Part shown: in pieces, positions 59,101 to 64,000 of the stretch
How the letters are laid out: each line of letters begins with the position of its first letter
Numbering within the stretch: position 1 is the stretch's first letter
NCBI RefSeq assembly: GCF_017876295.1
Contig: NZ_JAGINT010000001.1
Coordinates: forward strand, 124,001 to 188,000
Source of the DNA: Kribbella aluminosa
Lineage (GTDB): Bacteria > Actinomycetota > Actinomycetes > Propionibacteriales > Kribbellaceae
Reading direction: 5' to 3'
Length of the DNA stretch: 64,000 nucleotides
The notes under the pieces: model-generated
Told to the model about the DNA's origin: nothing
Database searches by the model: none
Seen by the model: only the letters and a program-made list of their open reading frames with translations
Position numbers and translations under genes: made by a program

Positions 59101-59658
59101 ATGCCCAAGACCAGAAAATCAGGCAACCCGGCTAAAGCAGCCGGAGGCCGGCAGCGATGGACCCGATTCGTCCAGCACGAGAACACCACCACCGGCGAGC
59201 AGGTCTGGCAGAACAGCCGCTACATGGTGCTGGTCGCCACTCGCAACGACCGAACCGTTCGCTGGGGAGGACTCGAAGGTACACATGATGCCCACCTGTC
59301 GTTTCGCCGCCGCGACAGACAGCCCGAACCGATCACCTGGCGAGACATACAGCGGATCAAGTCCGAGTTGTGTGGGTCAGAAGCCGAAGCCTTCGAGTGT
59401 TTCCCTGCCGAGTCACGATTGATCGACGGCAGCAATCAACGCCACCTGTGGGTCTGGCGGGCCGGCAACCTCAACGCACCGCAGCTCGGCTGGTACAACG
59501 TCCGAGCTGTGCTGGGCGAGGCGCTGTCCGAGGCTGACGCTGCCACGGTCGCGCCGCTGGTCACCGTGCACGGAGGCAAGCTGTCCAACGCCCGGCAGAA
59601 CCCGTTCGAAGACGGCGCCGACGCCAACCTGAATCACCAAGGCGTGATCTGGTCATGA
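59101..59658 (+). CDS. Hypothetical phage-type protein (185 aa)
   Basis: 185 aa from the ATG at 59101, with AGGAG upstream. HDAHLSFRRRDRQPEPITWR, DIQRIKSELCGSEAEAFECF and PAESRLIDGSNQRHLWVW form the centre. This resembles a domain of unknown function widespread in phages (DUF7694-like, from memory). The N-terminal 30 residues are basic and disordered. Probably replication-associated by position. Confidence 0.65.
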   Translation: MPKTRKSGNPAKAAGGRQRWTRFVQHENTTTGEQVWQNSRYMVLVATRNDRTVRWGGLEGTHDAHLSFRRRDRQPEPITWRDIQRIKSELCGSEAEAFECFPAESRLIDGSNQRHLWVWRAGNLNAPQLGWYNVRAVLGEALSEADAATVAPLVTVHGGKLSNARQNPFEDGADANLNHQGVIWS

Positions 59659-59706
59659 CGCTCCAGAGGACTCGATACGCATCGGCACACGAAAAGAGGC
59701 ACAGCA

Positions 59707-60069
59707 ATGCGTGACTTTACGGCCAGCAAAGCCGAGGAGAACTCCGAGCCAGATCAATCGGGTTCGCAGTTGGGCCCTGCCGATCGAGGCTTCCGATTCA
59801 ACGGGCTGAGCACCGATGATGACACTGCGATGACTGTTGCTCTCAAAGACTCGATCGCCGGCACGCTCGCCCTGTCGGGCATCAGCGGCATCAGCTTCGC
59901 TGAGCCCCAGGAAATTACCGATGCCCGCGCCCGGATCCAAGGCCGCGAGAGCACCTTCAGGCACGTCACTGACGGCACGCCCACCGGCTGTCTGTGTGGT
60001 TACACGCCCCAGAAGCCCCCTGCACGCGGGGCACCCGATTGCCCAGCCTGCGAGCTGCTCGATTGCTAG
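59707..60069 (+). CDS. Hypothetical protein with Cys-rich end (120 aa)
   Basis: 120 aa. The N-terminal half is acidic and disordered; TAMTVALKDSIAGTLALSGI is helical; the end GCLCGYTPQKPPARGAPDCP ACELL gives CxC and CxxC that could hold a zinc. Its stop overlaps the end of the convergent GntR gene region by few bases. Unknown function. Confidence 0.5.
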   Translation: MRDFTASKAEENSEPDQSGSQLGPADRGFRFNGLSTDDDTAMTVALKDSIAGTLALSGISGISFAEPQEITDARARIQGRESTFRHVTDGTPTGCLCGYTPQKPPARGAPDCPACELLDC

Positions 60070-60097
60070 TACACGCTCCTCGCGACGGAGCTTACGG

Positions 60098-60875
60098 CTA
60101 GCCGCCGAGCCTCGGCCGATAGTGGAGCTGAGCATCCTCCGCGCTGCGCCGGGTTTCCTGGATCAGGATCGGCTGACCGTTGTGGGTGGCGATCCGGCGC
60201 GTGACCAGCATGGGGAATCCCTCGGGAATACCCAGTGAACGAGCGTCGCTTGGCGCCGGAGGACGGGCATGGATGTAGTCGTTGAGATCCAGCTTCATCC
60301 CCGCGGCCCTTGGCCGCTTTGTAGGTCTGCCGGGCGGAAATATATTGCCGCCGGGCCAGTCCAGGTAGTGATTTGGCAACGACTGTGGGCAAGTAGCTGC
60401 GGACGAAGATTCGTGTCCCGGCGTCATTTTCGAGGATCCGGTCTGAGGCGTAGAACGCCGTGCCTTGAGGGACGCCGAGGGCAAGCGCCAACGGCGCATC
60501 GGCACTGGTCTGGTACTTGGACGGGGGCTCGATGTCGTGCCACTCGCCACCGGCGGACTCGGAGTCGACATAGTTACCGTCTCCGTCAACGGTGATCGTG
60601 CGCGGGTGTGTATGACTTGGCCAATCGCCCGACCTTCGCACGAACGCCCGTTGGCCCTTGATGGTCTGCACGAGCCCTTCACTGCGGAGTTGGGCAATCG
60701 CCCGCCGCACCGTTACCAGCGACACCTCATGGACCCTGGCCAACTCGCCTTCGGATGGCAGTACGGACGCCGGAGCAAGGCGGCCGGACGAGATCTGGGC
60801 TCGCAAGTCGTTGGCGACCTTCTCGGTCAGACTTACCCGCCCATCTGTGCTCTCCGTTGCGCCTTTGGTACTCAC
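60098..60875 (-). CDS. GntR-family (HutC/UTRA) regulator, frameshifted
   Basis: GTG start at 60875 behind GAGGGAG. Residues ~15-85 are a GntR winged helix (KVANDLRAQISSGRLAPASV; ELARVHEVSLVTVRRAIAQL; RSEGLVQTIKGQRAFV). The UTRA ligand domain follows but shifts frame at the G4 run (plus strand C4 at 60299-60302): KAAKGRG continues as MKLDLNDYIHARPPAPSDAR and PMLVTRRIATHNGQPILIQE in the next frame, ending YRPRLGG at 60098. Removing one G gives a 258-aa protein of normal length. Related KorSA/TraR-type GntR repressors control transfer of actinomycete plasmids. Inverted repeats upstream are likely its operators. Confidence 0.8.
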
Positions 60876-60946
60876 TGCTACTCCCTCTTCTCATGTTCAG
60901 GAGTCCTTGATCTCGGGATCCAGGTTCTCTCGGTTTCTAATGGCTC

Positions 60947-61006
60947 TAATAGTTCTATTACACAGATCCTCTTCTTGCAATAGGGTGTTGCAAGAACCTA
61001 TTGCAA
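60947..61006. promoter_or_regulatory. Operators upstream of the GntR gene
   Basis: TAATAG/CTATTA (60947-60952 / 60955-60960) and TTGCAATAGG/CCTATTGCAA (60975-60984 / 60997-61006) are perfect inverted repeats in an AT-rich patch directly upstream of the regulator. They are typical of GntR autoregulation and may also control a divergent plus-strand transcript. Confidence 0.6.
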
Positions 61007-61853
61007 TACGTCAAGGCCGCCGGTTAGGCTTCGCGTGTCGATTCAGCAGCCGGTCGAGGGAGGGATCAGAGATGAAGTCACGACTCCGTGGAAGGTGGAT
61101 ACCCCGTGGCTTGGCGGTAGCCGGTCGGTGTCGCGGACCCTGTTCCACTGACGCGACGCGTACCGCCGCGAGATCGTGCAAGCGGTGATGTCTGCATGGT
61201 CAGCGCCTTCGACTGGAGGCACGTCGAGCTCATGCGCCTGATCGTCGGCCGCCCGCGATGCGAATGCACGTGCAGGTGCGAGTGCTAACGCCTGTGCAGG
61301 TGCGCTTAAGGGTGTTGACAGGTCGGTGTAGGGATGTTGCAGGTTCGTGCAATCGAGACCGATGGTTCTTGATTTGGGACGATGCCGAGGGCAATGATGG
61401 TCGGTCTGTTGAGCGGGCCTGGAGGTTGGTTGCTGAGGGCATCTAAAGTTCCGGAGCGCGCTCTCCACGTAGCGCCAGTCATCCGAGGCTGTGGCCACCT
61501 TCGGTGGCCGAGGATCGTCAGCACATCGAACAAGCTCGACGGGGGTCGGGAAGCGATGTTCAAGCAGTGTCAACGGAGTTATCCACAGATCCACATTCTT
61601 CCTCCGCGACAGGTAGCCGGAGTGGATAGTCTTCTGTTGCTGGTTCAGCGGCCAGTCGGGGGAGCAAGGAGTGGGGTCGAAACTGCTACTAGACGGGAGG
61701 TGATTGCCGTGCGAAACGGCAGTTGTCAGCGTGTGGCCCGGACCAGACAGTCTGATGACGGGTTCAACCAACGGAGCCAGGCCATCGGTCATCAAGGAGC
61801 TGACATCGGGTTTCACCGCACTTCGCGACCGTGCGCGTGAAGGGGGCACGCCG
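61007..61853. other. 847-bp region without supported genes; one DnaA-box match
   Basis: No ORF on either strand has convincing coding character. GTGCAGGTGCG-like repeats lie at 61264-61305. TTATCCACA at 61579-61587 is a perfect match to the classic DnaA box, but it is alone. The frame of the next gene is open back to 61704 with an ATG at 61755. Confidence 0.45.
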
Positions 61854-62378
61854 ATGAGCAATCTGCAGCCTGAGGCACCCAGCCCGGGTGAATTTCAGGG
61901 TTACAACAGGGCCCGCTGCCTTATGTGGTGCCATGAGGCCCGGGCCCGCGTGTTCGAGCGTCTCGACAAGGAGACGGCTTTCATCAGAGACACCTCGGTC
62001 GAGGCCGTCCACGTCGACAACACCAAGCTGGCCGATCGGGTCTTCCTGACGGCATTCGACGATGAAGGCCGCCGTGTCAGCGGCGACACCCTTTACAACG
62101 ACGAGCCCGATCAGCGCCTGGAGGTCGCGTCGGAGTTCGACCACGACTTCACTCACATGGAAGTCCCACCCGGGTCGGACCTTGAGAAGGTTGTTGCCCG
62201 CGAGGACGGCTGGGTCGTCAACATGGAAGTGGTGCGGGAATACGACGTCGTCGACGATCGCCGGAAGACGCAGCGTGCCGTGGTACTCGCGCATCTGCCT
62301 GACCTGATGAAACGGGGCGAGGCTCGCGGCTTCCTGCTCGGCCAGGACGAGCCCGACGAGGAGGCTGATGCCGAGTGA
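61854..62378 (+). CDS. Hypothetical protein (174 aa)
   Basis: 174 aa from the ATG at 61854, which has GAAGGGGG upstream (61755 is an alternative adding 33 residues). FQGYNRARCLMWCHEARARV, FERLDKETAFIRDTSVEAVH and FDHDFTHMEVPPGSDLEKVV show a charged alpha/beta protein ending in an acidic tail (DEPDEEADAE). No family recognised. It is followed by a terminator-like hairpin. Confidence 0.6.
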   Translation: MSNLQPEAPSPGEFQGYNRARCLMWCHEARARVFERLDKETAFIRDTSVEAVHVDNTKLADRVFLTAFDDEGRRVSGDTLYNDEPDQRLEVASEFDHDFTHMEVPPGSDLEKVVAREDGWVVNMEVVREYDVVDDRRKTQRAVVLAHLPDLMKRGEARGFLLGQDEPDEEADAE

Positions 62379-62413
62379 GAGAGCCGTTGCTGCCGTTCAC
62401 CTGCCGACCCAGA

Positions 62414-62447
62414 AGACCCGCCCGGATGCACTGAGCCCGGCGGGTCT
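62414..62447 (+). terminator. Terminator-like hairpin
   Basis: AGACCCGCC (62414-62422) and GGCGGGTCT (62439-62447) form a perfect 9-bp stem. Only a weak T-rich tail follows (CCTACATTT), as is common in actinomycetes. The remaining 330 bases up to 62779 hold no gene I can support. Confidence 0.5.
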
Positions 62448-62778
62448 CCTACATTTGGGCGGCTCGGGCGCCGTGCGGCGTCCACGGCGACGATCAGCGC
62501 AGCTGCTCCGGAAGGGGGAGAGCAAAGGGCGACCGCAGCAGCACGAGGATGCTGTCGACAACGTCCGGATGACTGTGGACCGTTGCAGCGGACCGACTGA
62601 CGTCGGTCTCGGGTGCGATGTGGTGCGGCGTCGGAGCCGGCCGAGTGGTCCACGCCCGCAAGCTTGCGGCGGCATGCCGGATTGCTCCTCCATCACCCGC
62701 TGCCATCACGCCGGACAGTCGTCCGATGCGCGGGTGTCGATGCCACTCAACCCGTGAATGCCGGACGAAGGAACAGCG

Positions 62779-62973
62779 ATGGACGAGCGGTGTATCGGGC
62801 CTGGCTTCTGGGAGATCGACGGGTTCCGTGTCGAGCGCCGAGCCAGGCTCTGGGGCGTGTACCTATCACCCAACACTGAGCCGGTGTTCGAGCATCGCAC
62901 GCTCAAGTGGTGCCGGCAGTTCGTCGCGGACGGTATGGCGCATGACGCACTGACCGACCGGCGCCGGCGATAG
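62779..62973 (+). CDS. Hypothetical small protein (64 aa)
   Basis: 64 aa from the ATG at 62779, with GAAGGA upstream (an in-frame ATG lies at 62758). DERCIGPGFWEIDGFRVERR, then LWGVYLSPNTEPVFEHRTLK WCRQFV. A small alpha/beta protein with several Trp and a basic end. Unknown function. Confidence 0.55.
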   Translation: MDERCIGPGFWEIDGFRVERRARLWGVYLSPNTEPVFEHRTLKWCRQFVADGMAHDALTDRRRR

Positions 62974-63387
62974 CCCTCCCCGGAACCCGCGTATCGATGC
63001 CTTGTTGACATGACTCTTGCCATGGGCACCGAGCTCGTCGGCCGCAGCGGGAAGCCAGCAGTGAAGACTGCCGCCTAGATCAAGCCCAGGCTCCGAGTGC
63101 TGCCAGCCGCGGCCGGCGCACTGACTGCGGCTCCTGATTACCGAGCTGCATGTACCTGCCCGAGACCTGAAGGACGTCGACCATCGGCGTCGGACCTGCC
63201 TCTCCCAGTCTCCAACGCTGCTGGACGCCAAGCCGGCTGAGGTTCGCCTGAGCCGGGAGGCGGTCCAGTTCCCCGATAGCGCCAGGTCACCCGATCTGAG
63301 CCGAGATCGACGCGGCAGTAGCTGAGCTCCGACGGGCTCCATGCTCGAAGACCCAGACCAGCGAATCCACATAGAAGGAGCGCCATC
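62974..63387. other. Intergenic, no supported gene
   Basis: 414 bases before the last gene. TTGACA at 63004-63009 could be a -35 element, without a convincing -10. AAGGAGCG just before 63388 is the ribosome-binding site of the next gene. I see nothing else. Confidence 0.4.
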
Positions 63388-64000
63388 ATGGCCAACTATT
63401 CAATCTCTGCCACCCAGCTCAGCGAGGGGGAAATCGTCCTCATCCGCGGCAAGCTCGGCTTCTCCCGACTGACCCGCCTCATCGACGGTGCCCAGCTCGA
63501 GGCATCCGACGCGCGTAAGGTCCAGAGCGGGGGGATTGCCGTCGGGAAGCCTCACACTACGGCGCTCATCACCCAGGCCGAGCTGATCTGCAAGGACCCG
63601 GCCAATCCCACGGTGGAGGAGCGTTACGTCGCCGAGCGACGCTTCGCCTCTGCCAAGCACCCGGATACCGGTGCGAACTACTCGATCGACAGCAAGGGCA
63701 GCCTGCCGGGCATTGCAATCCCCGGCGATGACGGCAAGGTGGTCCAGGACGACTCCGGCCGGGAACTGGCCCAGGGCCTCGACGTGACTCTGGTGCTGCG
63801 CGTCTACAAGCCGAAGGGCTACGCCAACCGCGGGCTGTCGCTCGATCAGGTGATCGTCAACGAGCCTGTTCGCTACTACGTGGGCAACACCAACGCTGCC
63901 GAGCTCGCCGCTCGTGGCATCGTCTTCGCCGCGCCGCCGCAGAGTGTGCAGGCGGCCGCGGCTCCCGGCGCCGAGCAGCACGGGGCTGTGGCCACGGCCG
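63388..64000 (+). CDS. Probable ssDNA-binding replication protein (DUF2815-like), C-terminus beyond window
   Basis: The frame is open from the ATG at 63388 (AAGGAG upstream) to the window edge, 204 codons. ANYSISATQLSEGEIVLIRG, ALITQAELICKDPANPTVEE, RYVAERRFASAKHPDTGANY, then GLDVTLVLRVYKPKGYANRG and LSLDQVIVNEPVRYYV form an OB-like beta barrel as in phage ssDNA-binding proteins (gp2.5/DUF2815 style, from memory). The end is Ala/Pro rich. It would complement the bacterial-type SSB at 6.9 kb. Confidence 0.65.
   Translation, partial: MANYSISATQLSEGEIVLIRGKLGFSRLTRLIDGAQLEASDARKVQSGGIAVGKPHTTALITQAELICKDPANPTVEERYVAERRFASAKHPDTGANYSIDSKGSLPGIAIPGDDGKVVQDDSGRELAQGLDVTLVLRVYKPKGYANRGLSLDQVIVNEPVRYYVGNTNAAELAARGIVFAAPPQSVQAAAAPGAEQHGAVATA

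Noticed and set aside
1..64000. Insertion sequences or composite transposon ends
   Set aside because: No transposase ORF and no terminal inverted repeats with target duplications were recognised.

Overview
The window is high-GC DNA from an actinomycete, most likely a large plasmid or an integrative element of a Streptomyces/Kribbella-like host. The assignment rests on an Lsr2 nucleoid protein, GC-rich codon use, frequent GTG/TTG starts and Streptomyces-type cargo. A plasmid-like nature is inferred from a ParM-type actin with a ParR-like partner, a self-encoded replication set, and many small unknown genes. The replication set comprises a family B DNA polymerase, an SF3 helicase, an SSB, a type IA topoisomerase, a RecJ-type nuclease and an SNF2-type helicase. 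No rRNA, tRNA, CRISPR array or insertion sequence was recognised.

Layout. 1-3 kb (minus): an operon of a ribbon-helix-helix protein, a disordered/coiled-coil protein and a topoisomerase cut by the window edge. 3.3-10.3 kb (plus): about a dozen small plasmid genes around an SSB. 10.6-11.6 kb: a PCMT-like methyltransferase. 12.0-23.9 kb: a zinc-ribbon protein, a TraD-like ATPase with a degenerate P-loop and an intact HerA-type ATPase, followed directly by two polymorphic toxins with the same N-terminus and a bank of small immunity genes. 24.3-35.4 kb: a divergent NUDIX + XRE/PLD-like regulator pair facing a tightly coupled biosynthetic operon (HAD, radical SAM, phosphoketolase, enolase superfamily, HAD, methyltransferase, creatininase, PhyH dioxygenase, Sua5/YrdC) whose product I cannot name. 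35.5-39.1 kb: small genes, an immunity-like protein, a MESH1-like HD protein and a broken NADAR gene. 39.3-42.6 kb (minus): the parR/parM operon with a DNA-methylase-like gene. 42.7-44.0 kb: hairpin-rich non-coding DNA. 44.0-45.4 kb: a small Cys/His protein, a macrodomain and a SLOG protein. 45.5-60.1 kb: Lsr2 with a doubled DNA-binding domain, RecJ, CPBP protease, an inverted-repeat-rich probable origin, then the helicase-polymerase operon. 60.1-64 kb: a GntR regulator with operators, small genes and the start of another probable ssDNA-binding protein.

How it fits together. AT-rich islands in front of the topoisomerase, par, recJ and helicase/polymerase operons share a TCATTC(AATAG) motif, so replication, partition and topoisomerase genes may answer to one plasmid regulator. 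The toxin block couples two HerA/TraG-superfamily ATPases to secreted-type toxins without ESX or T6SS genes, and a copy of the 3' end of herA sits in front of the second toxin, which marks how toxin cassettes were inserted. This block and the biosynthetic operon are the best candidates for undescribed systems.

Quality note. Five recognisable or paralog-supported genes (17.4, 32.5, 35.6, 39.0 and 60.3 kb) are interrupted by a single-base shift, four of them at runs of four or five G or C. This looks more like residual indel errors in the assembly than mass decay, so these genes may be intact in the organism.
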